Assembly (NCBI GenBank): GCA_964342355.1
Contig: CAYFFG010000001.1
Coordinates: 62,001-126,000, forward strand
Length of the DNA: 64,000 bases
Reading direction: 5' to 3'
Source: Hirschia sp964342355
GTDB taxonomy: Bacteria; Pseudomonadota; Alphaproteobacteria; Caulobacterales; Hyphomonadaceae
Position numbers and translations under genes: made by a program. Under the pieces are notes generated by a model that was not told the origin of the DNA, did not search any database, and saw nothing but the letters and a program-made list of their open reading frames with translations. Positions 19,402 to 27,423 of the stretch are shown here, in pieces (positions within the stretch are counted from its first letter, which is position 1; each line of letters starts with the position of its first letter).

Positions 19402-20252
19402 GTGTGACCGTTTCCGATCTGATTTCAAAGGCGCGTAAAGAGCTTGCTTCTAATCAGATTGAAGGCGCTAAGCGTGACGCACGATTACTTCTTCAACACG
19501 CAACTGGCTGGACAGCGTCAGACGTCATTTCCGCGCCAGAAAAAATTGTTTCAGATGAGATCATCGCCCAATTCGACGCATCTATCGAGCGTCGAAAAAT
19601 GGGTGAGCCGGTCTCGCGGATTATTGGGCAGCGCAGCTTTTGGGGACACAAATTTATCGTTTCGCCAGATGTGTTGGATCCGCGTCCGGATACAGAAACC
19701 TTGGTTGAGGTGATGCTTGAAGTAGGGGGTAATGTTGGGGGGGATGTTTTGGAGCTTGGGGTTGGCTCTGGGTGTGTCCTCATTTCCTATCTGTTGGAAA
19801 AAAACGATGCATCAGGTGTCGGTGTCGACATAAGCGAGGGCGCATTGTCGATTGCTCAGCGCAACGCTGAAAAACTCGGCGTGTCGAATCGGCTAAAGCT
19901 TCGTCAGTCAAACTGGTTTTCGGCACTGGAAGATAATGAAAGATTTGATCTGATCGTATCAAACCCGCCTTACATCCCAAGAGAAGATATCAATGGGTTA
20001 AGCCGCGATGTTCGCGAGTTTGATCCAATCTCAGCGCTTGATGGCGGGGAAGATGGGCTGGCTCCTTATCGCATTATTGCTAAGGAAGCTGGAGCCAGAT
20101 TGAAACCTGGCGGATCATTAGTCCTTGAAATTGGGGTGGGGCAGGCCGAAGCCGTCTCTCAACTTTTGACCCAGCATGGCTTTGTGAATGTAAATATTCG
20201 TAAAGATCTATCTGATATGCAAAGATGTGTTTACGGTCGTACAGATAGGTAG
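19398..20252 (+). CDS. prmC: Peptide chain release factor N5-glutamine methyltransferase
   Basis: PrmC methylates the glutamine of the GGQ motif in release factors. The 284-residue protein has the N-terminal helical domain and a Rossmann SAM domain with VLELGVGSGCVLISYL, and the substrate-binding SNPPYIPREDI motif. The overlap with the MOSC gene (ATGA at 19398) implies coupling. The prfA partner lies two genes upstream. Confidence 0.96.
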   Translation: MSVTVSDLISKARKELASNQIEGAKRDARLLLQHATGWTASDVISAPEKIVSDEIIAQFDASIERRKMGEPVSRIIGQRSFWGHKFIVSPDVLDPRPDTETLVEVMLEVGGNVGGDVLELGVGSGCVLISYLLEKNDASGVGVDISEGALSIAQRNAEKLGVSNRLKLRQSNWFSALEDNERFDLIVSNPPYIPREDINGLSRDVREFDPISALDGGEDGLAPYRIIAKEAGARLKPGGSLVLEIGVGQAEAVSQLLTQHGFVNVNIRKDLSDMQRCVYGRTDR

Positions 20253-20432
20253 TAGGACCTTTTTGAGCGTTTCAGGGCTTGGAAGGCGGTAAGCCATAGG
20301 CTAGGCTCTGTTTATCGCCGGTCTGCGAATCCCGACAAAAGACTTGATCGCATCGGCAGCGCAATATTCAAACCAAGAGCAACAGCGCAGCGGCTCCAAA
20401 GAGCGGGCCTCGTAATAGACTAGGATGGATAC

Positions 20433-20960
20433 ATGAAGCGTCAGCGGGGGCGTGGGCGGAAGCCCGGCAATCCGGGTAATCGTTCGCTTGAAAGTAACGG
20501 GCCCGACGTAAAGATCCGTGGATCGGCCAGCCAGATTTATGAAAAGTACATGCACTATGCGCGTGATGCGCAGACTGCAGGCGACCGCATTCGTGCAGAA
20601 AACCTGTATCAGCATGCAGAGCATTATTACCGCATAATGGCGGCAAACATGCCAAAGGAACGCCCACCTCAACAAAATGAGGAGGTGTCTGATGATGCGG
20701 ATGCTAACGAAGAAGCATTGAACAACGCTTCACAGGAAGACAGCAACTCCAACCCGCTTGAGGTTGTTGATGCAGGTGATGATGATTCAAATGAGTCTGA
20801 AGTTGCCGCTGATGCTGATGATAACACTGAAGACGAAGCGCCGAAGAAGCGTCGTCGTCCGCGTCGCAAACCTGTTGAAAAAGAAGCTTCTGCCGATACC
20901 GAAGCCCGTTCGGCATTGGATGCCTTGGCGGAGCAACAAGCAGCTATCGCGCCCAACTAA
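20433..20960 (+). CDS. DUF4167 protein
   Basis: A 175-residue conserved alphaproteobacterial protein. The DUF4167 domain fills residues 20-75: GPDVKIRGSASQIYEKY, then ARDAQTAGDRIRAENLYQH. The tail is highly charged: a Glu/Asp-rich stretch (about 75-135), then a basic patch KKRRRPRRKP, then a short helix. The basic ends suggest nucleic acid contact, which is inference. Located after prfA-prmC as in rhizobia and caulobacters. The preceding 180 bp hold no visible gene. Confidence 0.9.
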   Translation: MKRQRGRGRKPGNPGNRSLESNGPDVKIRGSASQIYEKYMHYARDAQTAGDRIRAENLYQHAEHYYRIMAANMPKERPPQQNEEVSDDADANEEALNNASQEDSNSNPLEVVDAGDDDSNESEVAADADDNTEDEAPKKRRRPRRKPVEKEASADTEARSALDALAEQQAAIAPN

Positions 20961-21005
20961 ATTCAGAATGATAGATGAAGCATCAGGCTTCAGCGCTTCA
21001 ATCCA

Positions 21006-21043
21006 GAAAAACGCCGTCGGTTATTTCCAGTCGGCGTTTTTTT
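21006..21043. terminator. Bidirectional intrinsic terminator between DUF4167 and nspC
   Basis: AAAAACGCCG, a 14-base spacer with further pairing (CGG/CCAG region), then CGGCGTTTTTTT. A strong GC stem is flanked by A-run and T-run, suiting both converging genes. The nspC stop codon begins at 21047, right at its edge. Confidence 0.9.
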
Positions 21044-21044
21044 A

Positions 21045-22244
21045 TTAGCTCAGCCTGTTTTTGTAGTCGTCATAGCCAAAACGGCGAACGATTGTCGCTT
21101 CGCCAGTCTCTGGATCCACATGCCCGATAGAGGGTAGTCTTACACCATTAAAGGTGGTGGTCTTCACCATGGTGTAGTGGGACATGTCGAGAAATATCAG
21201 CTTGTCGTCAGCTTTGAGTTTTCGGTGGAAGGAAAAGTCACCGATCACATCACCTGAAAGACATGAGTTACCGCCGAGGCGATAAGTGAACGGCTTTTCG
21301 CCTGCTGCGCCGGCAAGCTCGCCATCCAATGTCACATCAGGCCGATATGGCATTTCTAGGACGTCGGGCATGTGCGCGGTTGCACTGGTGTCCAGAATCG
21401 CAATGTCCATCTGGTTGTGCATGATGTCGAGTACGGTTGTGACGAGCACGCCGGTACGAATGGCGATGGCTTCTCCCGGCTCCAGATACACTTCAACATC
21501 GTATTGTTCTTTGATGCGTTTAATGAGGCGTACGAGGCGTTCTACATCATAGCCGGGGGCTGTGATGTGGTGGCCACCACCAAAATTGAGCCACTTTAGT
21601 TCTGGGATCAGATCGCCGAATTTTTCCTCAAACGCGATGACGGAACGCTCCAGAGCATCAGAGCCAAGTTCACAAAGTGAGTGAAAGTGCAATCCATCCA
21701 ATCCGTCCAGCCCGTCTTCTGGGATTTGGTCGCGAGGCGCGCCCATGCGTGAACAAGGAGCAGACGGATCGTATAGCTCGACTTCGACTTCGCGGTGACC
21801 GTGATTAACACGCAGTCCGAATGAAACAGGCTTTCCGCCATTGTTGAGGTGTTCGTCATAAATTGGCAGCAGGCGGTTTTTCTGTGTGATTGAATTAAAG
21901 ACGATGTGATCACACAAGGTCAGCAATTCTTTAAAGTCGGCATCAGAATAAGCTGGCGCGCAAGCATGCACTTCGTGGCTAGGCCGTCCGCGCGCAAACT
22001 CTTCGCGCCCCAGACGCGCTTCGCCTGTTGAAGAAGATGTCACACCAGGCAGCGCCGCCATCATCTGATCCGCAAGCGACCACATGGCAAAGCCTTTCAG
22101 CGCGAGTAGGATTTTCCCGCCTGAACGGTCCTGCACGTCTTTTAAGATATCCAGATTGCGTTGAAGCGCGCCTCTGTCGACGAGGAATGCGGGCGTTTCA
22201 ATGTTTGAAACGTCATAAGGCCAGTCCATCATAAGGGCGGTCAT
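21045..22244 (-). CDS. nspC: Carboxynorspermidine / carboxyspermidine decarboxylase
   Basis: PLP-dependent decarboxylase of the alanine-racemase fold, last step of the carboxyspermidine route: carboxy(nor)spermidine to (nor)spermidine. 399 residues; the PLP lysine is K50 in LLALKGFAMW, and the conserved NFGGGHHIT, EPGEAIAIRTG and GGNSCLSGDV motifs are present. ATG at 22244 is preceded by TTGGAGTG. It is the promoter-distal gene of the polyamine operon, 26 bp after the QEGLA peptidase. Whether the product is spermidine or norspermidine depends on the diamine and cannot be told here. Confidence 0.94.
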   Translation of the reverse strand: MTALMMDWPYDVSNIETPAFLVDRGALQRNLDILKDVQDRSGGKILLALKGFAMWSLADQMMAALPGVTSSSTGEARLGREEFARGRPSHEVHACAPAYSDADFKELLTLCDHIVFNSITQKNRLLPIYDEHLNNGGKPVSFGLRVNHGHREVEVELYDPSAPCSRMGAPRDQIPEDGLDGLDGLHFHSLCELGSDALERSVIAFEEKFGDLIPELKWLNFGGGHHITAPGYDVERLVRLIKRIKEQYDVEVYLEPGEAIAIRTGVLVTTVLDIMHNQMDIAILDTSATAHMPDVLEMPYRPDVTLDGELAGAAGEKPFTYRLGGNSCLSGDVIGDFSFHRKLKADDKLIFLDMSHYTMVKTTTFNGVRLPSIGHVDPETGEATIVRRFGYDDYKNRLS

Positions 22245-22270
22245 GTCGTCACTCCAACAGGTGCGATTGA

Positions 22271-23548
22271 TCAGGAGTCGCTTAGCGCGAACAAGGGCTC
22301 ATAGCGCTTAGAGACTTCGCTTAAGTCGATATTGCCGAAGAAAGTTGAGTAAGAAAGATAAGACAACAAGAAACGCAGATCTTTTGCCCAGGGCGGCAGG
22401 ATTTGCGGATCTGATATCAGGCCATGCGAATGCAAGAGGACGATCGCGTCCATGTCGCAGAGGTCCATTTTTCCAACGAACAGCAGGCGTATGAATTTAG
22501 GGTCTGAATGTACGACGGATGCGCGAAGGTATGAGTGCACTTCGATCAGGCCGCCTAAGTAAACACTGTCTTTTGTAAACGGAGCGCCGCCTTCTACAAC
22601 AGCTCCACGAAAGATGCGGCGCGTGCTTTCAAATGCCTCAAACGGCACGTCTGAAACACCATTCTCGCGAAAGAAACGATAGACGTCCAGGAAGTCTGCC
22701 CCGTTCTGCGCCATATCAATGGCGATGGTGCGGTTGGCTAGACGACGAAAGCGACGCGGGTCGAGCGCACCTGAGATGTATTCTGCGAAGACAGCCAGAC
22801 CTTCCTGAGTGCGTGCGTTGGCTGGGTGGCTTTCCGCTAGGATCGGGAAGAGATGCTGGCGCGCGCCATTTTGCGCGGTGGAGATGTGGACGAGCGCTTC
22901 GTGCTGGACGAGTTGGATGACGTCCAGGTCTGAAAAATGGGCGTCTTTACGGAGTTTGATGTAGTCGCGCCCGGCTGTGGCTTTGGCGGACAAAGTATCC
23001 GTGATGATGATTTCAGGTGTTGGCGCGCCAAAGTGTTCTTCCAACTGAACCTGCATGGCGGCTTTTAATTCTTCAGCAGTCAGAATTTCAGGCGGTTCCA
23101 ATTGAATGCTGGCTGTATCAAATTCCGTCAGCAGGCTGTCGAGCTTTTTTGCAAGATCCAGACAGGTGTGATTGTGGTCGCCAACGGGTGTTGTGGGGCC
23201 GCCATAAAGTGTTTGAGAATAATCGCCAAACGGCTTTGTGCCCACAGCCTCTAACATCAAGGCGGTTGCTTCTGTCATATCACAGAAACGTTTCAACCAG
23301 TCATGAACCGGGCTGTCGCCGTCAATCAATTGACGTGCGGCTAGTACCAGCGCCTGCGAAGGCTCAGGGTCGATGGGCGTATATTGCGGGCGCGGCAATT
23401 CTTTTTCGCCGTTGGCAAAAAAGTCAGCCGCTACGGATTTATCCCACGCGATTGTTGACAAGACGGGCAGGCGGTCTTCGGCCTGTAACAACAGCGCCGA
23501 CGCCTTGGATAGTCTTTCAAGTTCGGTTGGCGAAAAGAGGGCGGTCAA
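22271..23548 (-). CDS. QEGLA-motif (DUF1704) putative gluzincin-type metallopeptidase
   Basis: A 425-residue protein of the family often labelled 'flavohemoglobin expression-modulating QEGLA motif protein'. The zinc signature HEALVH (HExxxH) sits at about residues 215-220 and the QEGLAVFAEY motif at about 256, the layout shared with eukaryotic MATCAP tubulin-tail peptidases. No signal peptide is seen, so it is probably cytoplasmic. The start is a TTG at 23548, ten bases after the stop of the dehydrogenase gene, so translation is probably coupled. It is wedged between two consecutive polyamine enzymes. The substrate is unknown; the link to polyamines is by operon position only. Confidence 0.85.
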   Translation of the reverse strand: MTALFSPTELERLSKASALLLQAEDRLPVLSTIAWDKSVAADFFANGEKELPRPQYTPIDPEPSQALVLAARQLIDGDSPVHDWLKRFCDMTEATALMLEAVGTKPFGDYSQTLYGGPTTPVGDHNHTCLDLAKKLDSLLTEFDTASIQLEPPEILTAEELKAAMQVQLEEHFGAPTPEIIITDTLSAKATAGRDYIKLRKDAHFSDLDVIQLVQHEALVHISTAQNGARQHLFPILAESHPANARTQEGLAVFAEYISGALDPRRFRRLANRTIAIDMAQNGADFLDVYRFFRENGVSDVPFEAFESTRRIFRGAVVEGGAPFTKDSVYLGGLIEVHSYLRASVVHSDPKFIRLLFVGKMDLCDMDAIVLLHSHGLISDPQILPPWAKDLRFLLSYLSYSTFFGNIDLSEVSKRYEPLFALSDS

Positions 23549-23558
23549 GTTTGTCGCT

Positions 23559-24743
23559 CTATAAATCCATCACCTGCCAGGGTAGACCTGCTGGGCCGAG
23601 GCGTTCAAGGAACGGGTCAGGGTCGTATTGTTCCATGTTCCAGACGCCAGGCTCGCGCCATTTGCCGGTCGCGATCATTTCTGCGCCGACAGAAGCGGGC
23701 ACGCCTGTTGTGTAGGAGACGGCCTGAGCTTCAACCTCTTTATAACACTCTGCGTGGTCACAGATGTTGTAGATGAAACTTGTGCGTTCCTTGCCGTCCT
23801 TGCGACCTTTCACAAGGCAACCGATGGAGGTGTTCCCCTTGTAGTTCGGCGCTAGGCTAGCCGGGTCGGGCAATAACGCCTGAAGGAATTGGATCGGGAT
23901 AATTTCCTGGCCCTGGAAGTTGATCGGCTTGATCGAGTCGAGGCCAAGGTTTTGGATGACCTCAAGGTGTTTGAGGTAAGCTTCGCCAAACGTCATCCAG
24001 AAACGGATACGCTTTAAGCCTTTGATGTTCTGAACAAGTGATTCCATTTCCTCGTGATAGAGGAGGAAGGCTTTGCGCTCGCCCACGCCAGGGAAGTCGA
24101 ACACCATGGATTGCTCCAAGGGCTGCGTCTCGATCCATGTCCCGTTTTCCCAGTAGCGCCCATTCGCTGTGATCTCGCGAATGTTGATTTCCGGGTTGAA
24201 ATTGGTGGCGAACGGGTGGCCGTGGTCGCCGCCATTGCAGTCGAGAATGTCGATCGTGTCGATTTCGTCAAACAGGTGCTTCTGGGCATAGGCGCAGAAC
24301 ACGTTTGTCACGCCCGGGTCGAAACCGGAGCCCAATAGAGCGGTGAGGCCTGCTTCTTTGAAACGGTCCTGAAACGCCCATTGCTCCTTGTATTCGAACT
24401 TGGCGGTGTCGGGATGTTCGTAGTTGGCGGTGTCGAGATAGTGCACGCCAGCTTCTAGACATGCCTGCATCAATGTCAGGTCCTGAAAGGGAAGCGCCAC
24501 ATTGACCACGAGTTCTGGCTGGTAGTCTTTGATGAGCGCAACTGTTTCCGCGACATTATCAGCGTCAACTTTGGTTGTGGAAATATCCACGCCTTGCTTG
24601 CGCTTCACACTCTCAGCGATCGCATCGCATTTTGCTTTTGTGCGGCTTGCAAGCAGAACGTCAGAAAATACAGGGCTCAGCGCTAGTTTGTGCGCAACCA
24701 CATTTCCAACGCCGCCAGCGCCAATGAGAAGGACTTTGGTCAT
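23559..24743 (-). CDS. Carboxynorspermidine / carboxyspermidine dehydrogenase (saccharopine dehydrogenase family)
   Basis: NADPH-dependent reductive condensation of aspartate beta-semialdehyde with putrescine (or diaminopropane). About 394 residues. The N-terminal Rossmann motif is LLIGAGGVGNVVAHKLA; ALLGSGFDPGVTNVFCAYA and DCNGGDHGHPFATNFNPEI are typical of this branch rather than of lysine-pathway saccharopine dehydrogenase. ATG at 24743 follows GGGAGC; an in-frame upstream codon at 24776 is rejected. Context with an ODC-type decarboxylase and nspC makes the polyamine role nearly certain. Confidence 0.93.
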   Translation of the reverse strand: MTKVLLIGAGGVGNVVAHKLALSPVFSDVLLASRTKAKCDAIAESVKRKQGVDISTTKVDADNVAETVALIKDYQPELVVNVALPFQDLTLMQACLEAGVHYLDTANYEHPDTAKFEYKEQWAFQDRFKEAGLTALLGSGFDPGVTNVFCAYAQKHLFDEIDTIDILDCNGGDHGHPFATNFNPEINIREITANGRYWENGTWIETQPLEQSMVFDFPGVGERKAFLLYHEEMESLVQNIKGLKRIRFWMTFGEAYLKHLEVIQNLGLDSIKPINFQGQEIIPIQFLQALLPDPASLAPNYKGNTSIGCLVKGRKDGKERTSFIYNICDHAECYKEVEAQAVSYTTGVPASVGAEMIATGKWREPGVWNMEQYDPDPFLERLGPAGLPWQVMDL

Positions 24744-24828
24744 GGATGAAGCTCCCATATTGTCGTGCAAATGCATTGCGTCCCGCGTTTACCATACGCC
24801 AGACTGCGAAGTGTTTCGAGGTTAAAGA

Positions 24829-24856
24829 CCGGAGCGAAATGGTTTTTTCGCTCCGG
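24829..24856 (-). terminator. Stem-loop between the decarboxylase and dehydrogenase genes
   Basis: Inverted repeat CCGGAGCGAAA / TTTCGCTCCGG with a short A/C-rich loop, in the 145 bp gap between the first two polyamine genes. On the minus strand it is followed by TCTTTAACC, a weak T-tract, so it may act as a partial terminator or as an mRNA-stabilising end that reduces downstream expression. Confidence 0.6.
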
Positions 24857-24888
24857 GTGTCTCAATTTTTTTGGAAAGCGCCGCTTAC

Positions 24889-26109
24889 TTAACGCGAGGC
24901 GCGCAGCGGCAGGTGAATGACGTTGTCTGCGTAGACAGGTGTTGGCTCTTCCACCATAGGCTCTGGATACATGGACTGATCCACGAACTCGCGAACTTTG
25001 ATGTCCTGAGTTTGTCCAAAGCCGTTGAACTGAGTCGCCATTGCAGCACCATAAGCGCCCATCATGCCGAATTCGATGTAATCGCCTTCGTTGATGTCTG
25101 CGGGCAATGTCATCATGCCGTCCAGCACATCGATGGAATCACAAGTCGGGCCGTACACTTTGAACTCTCTCTGATCGTGAGAGAATTGTCCGACAGTGCG
25201 GTGGACACGAACCGGGTAACGCCATGAGCAGTGCGCTGCGTCAAACAGGTTGCCGTAGCTGCCATCGTTGATGTGCAGGTCTTCGCCTTTAGCCAGTTCT
25301 ACTTTGACGAGAATTGAAGTTGCTTCAGCGACCATCGCGCGACCCGGCTCACACCAGAGGTCAGCGTTGTAAAGGACTGGCATTTCTTCAAACACCTCGA
25401 CAATGATGTCGACATAAGCCTTCAGGTCCACAGGTTCCATGCCTGGGTAAGACACAGGGAAGCCGCCGCCGACGTCTACAATGTCGACTGTCACCGCAGC
25501 GTGCAGGATCGCAGACGATACGGTATCCATGGCGCCACGGTAGGCCCATGGGTCCATACATTGAGAACCAACGTGAAAGCTCACACCCAATTCATCGGCG
25601 TAACGACGTGTTTTTTGCAGGAGGTCAGGCGCATCTTGTGGCGCACAACCAAACTTGCCTGTCAGCGGCAGGCCGGCAGACGAGTTGGATACTGCAATAC
25701 GTACGACCAAAGTCAGGTCATCAGCATATTTGGTTGCTTCGAGAATCTTGTTGAGCTCAGCTTCGCAGTCGAGCACGAAGATGCGCACGCCAAATTCAAA
25801 ATAGGCGCGTTCAATCGTCGCCCGGCTTTTGACCGGATGCATGAATGCAATCACAGCGTCGTCGTAGCGACCTGCAATCAGCTCAATCTCGTTGAGCGAA
25901 GCACAATCAAACCAGCGTTGTCCCGCACCGTACATAGCGTCGAGCGCCCATACGGATGGGTTCGCTTTCACGGCGTATAGAACTTCGCCTGGAAAGTTTT
26001 CCTGAAACCAGCCTGAGGCTAATGCAACCCTTTCCGGACGCACGCATGCGACCGGCGCTTCGGGGCGCAGAACCCGGACCAGGTCCAGGGGTGTTTGGAA
26101 CGTGAGCAA
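24889..26109 (-). CDS. Type III PLP ornithine/lysine decarboxylase
   Basis: Alanine-racemase-fold decarboxylase forming putrescine and/or cadaverine, the diamine for spermidine synthesis. 406 residues; PLP lysine K48 in EVLYAVKANPS; HVGSQC, DVGGGFPVSYPG, WCEPGRAMVAE and the active-site Cys in YGPTCDSIDVL are all present. The GPTCDSxD stretch fits both ornithine-specific and bifunctional enzymes. No ATG is available for the conserved N-terminus (FQTPLDLVRVLRPEAPVACV region), so a TTG at 26109 with AGGGGG nine bases upstream is used. It follows a structured leader at 26110-26300. Confidence 0.93.
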   Translation of the reverse strand: MLTFQTPLDLVRVLRPEAPVACVRPERVALASGWFQENFPGEVLYAVKANPSVWALDAMYGAGQRWFDCASLNEIELIAGRYDDAVIAFMHPVKSRATIERAYFEFGVRIFVLDCEAELNKILEATKYADDLTLVVRIAVSNSSAGLPLTGKFGCAPQDAPDLLQKTRRYADELGVSFHVGSQCMDPWAYRGAMDTVSSAILHAAVTVDIVDVGGGFPVSYPGMEPVDLKAYVDIIVEVFEEMPVLYNADLWCEPGRAMVAEATSILVKVELAKGEDLHINDGSYGNLFDAAHCSWRYPVRVHRTVGQFSHDQREFKVYGPTCDSIDVLDGMMTLPADINEGDYIEFGMMGAYGAAMATQFNGFGQTQDIKVREFVDQSMYPEPMVEEPTPVYADNVIHLPLRASR

Positions 26110-26300
26110 TTCACGAAACCCCCTGTATTTAGTTTAACCCAATCCGGCGTTAGTACGGGCCTTCGTCTCGTTAAGTCTGCCCCTCAACCCGCACACGTCA
26201 TCCAAACCCCGTTAGGAAATTCAGACGCCACGTGGAATCAGGGCGGCAGAGCCTCGAGCCGATGTCCGCCGGCGGAGTGGACTTAAGGGTAAAAAACGTT
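26110..26300 (-). ncRNA. Structured leader RNA, candidate alphaproteobacterial speF motif
   Basis: Read on the minus strand, the 190 bases before the decarboxylase start contain compact conserved-looking blocks: CCGCCGGCGGACATCGGCT, then CCACGTGG, then TTTCCTAACGGGGTTTGG, then GGCCCGTACTAACGCCGG just before the Shine-Dalgarno. ACGGG (about 26207-26211) can pair with CCCGT (about 26155-26159), closing a helix of about 45 bases. The speF motif is known upstream of ornithine decarboxylase genes in alphaproteobacteria, and position and character match. I identify it from memory of the motif and position, not from a covariance search. Confidence 0.6.
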
Positions 26301-26337
26301 GATGTAAAGTTATAGTTCGACGCTTGGAGCGAATTTT

Positions 26338-27423
26338 TTGATCAAAACTCCTGTTATCTGCTGTAATATCCATCAACTGCGAAAAATTATTGTCGTTGTT
26401 TCATGTCTTGTTCTTGGTGTGTGCCAAGCGTCAGCACGTGAATTACGGATTGTGGGGTCTTCGACTGTCTATCCGTTCACAACCGCCGTAGCTGAGCGCA
26501 TGGTTCTGTCTCGCGAATATGATGCGCCCATTGTGGAGCCGACCGGCACTGGCGCCGGATTAAAGCGTTTTTGCAGCGGGGTGGGGCCGCAGCACGCAGA
26601 TATTGCAGCTGCCTCGCGCGCTATAAAGGCCAGTGAATTGGAATTATGCGCGTCTAATGGCGTAGATACTTTGTCGGAACTGAATATCGGCTATGACGGC
26701 ATCGTATTTGTTCACTCAAAACGTGCGCCGGGTTTTTCTATATCGCGTGAACAGTTTTTTTTAGCCGTCACGCGTTACGTGCCCATAAATGGCGAGCTGG
26801 TACACAATCCATATGAACGATGGTCAGACATTTCTCCGGACCTTCCGGACACAGAGATTGAAATTGTAGGCCCGCCAGCTTCTTCTGGGACACGGGATTT
26901 TCTTATCAGTTCGGTCACGGCTGCTGGGGCGGCTCGTCATCCATATTTTGCGGCTTTGCGAGACAGCAATCCTGGCGCATTTGAGGCGGCAACCTACACA
27001 TTTCGAGACGATGGTCGCTGGCTGGAAATTGGTGAAGATGATGCGGCGATGACTTTCTTTGTCACACGCAATGAAACTGCTGTTGGCGTTATTGGATATT
27101 CGTCTCTGGCGCGGAACATGGATCGGTTGGCGGCTTTGGAAATTGAGGGAGTCTCACCAAGCGCACAATCAATCGCTTCAGGGGAGTACGCGCTGACGCG
27201 TCCATTGTACTTGTATTGGAAGCCGGATCACCTGGGCATGGTCGAGGGTATGTATGAGTACCTGATTGAAATGCTAAGCGAGCAGGCCACTGGTCCAAAT
27301 GGATATCTTGTAGAGCGTGGGCTGGTTGCAGCTTCAGCTGAGAAGAGGCAGAAGCTGAGGCGTTCGCTTGAGCTGGCTGTTAAGAGTGCTCGTCAAAAGC
27401 TGGTTTTGCCCAAAACGCCTTAA
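26338..27423 (+). CDS. PstS-like phosphate-binding periplasmic protein
   Basis: A 361-residue exported substrate-binding protein. The signal peptide spans residues 18-34 (VVVSCLVLGVCQASA). The ligand-binding motifs GSSTVYPFTTAVAERM, EPTGTGAGLKRFC and GPPASSGTRDFL match PstS family proteins. No pst transporter genes are adjacent and no clear PHO box is visible, so it may serve sensing or a distant transporter. The start is TTG at 26338 with GGAGCG seven bases upstream. The stop overlaps that of the converging glycosyltransferase in TTAA. Confidence 0.85.
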   Translation: MIKTPVICCNIHQLRKIIVVVSCLVLGVCQASARELRIVGSSTVYPFTTAVAERMVLSREYDAPIVEPTGTGAGLKRFCSGVGPQHADIAAASRAIKASELELCASNGVDTLSELNIGYDGIVFVHSKRAPGFSISREQFFLAVTRYVPINGELVHNPYERWSDISPDLPDTEIEIVGPPASSGTRDFLISSVTAAGAARHPYFAALRDSNPGAFEAATYTFRDDGRWLEIGEDDAAMTFFVTRNETAVGVIGYSSLARNMDRLAALEIEGVSPSAQSIASGEYALTRPLYLYWKPDHLGMVEGMYEYLIEMLSEQATGPNGYLVERGLVAASAEKRQKLRRSLELAVKSARQKLVLPKTP

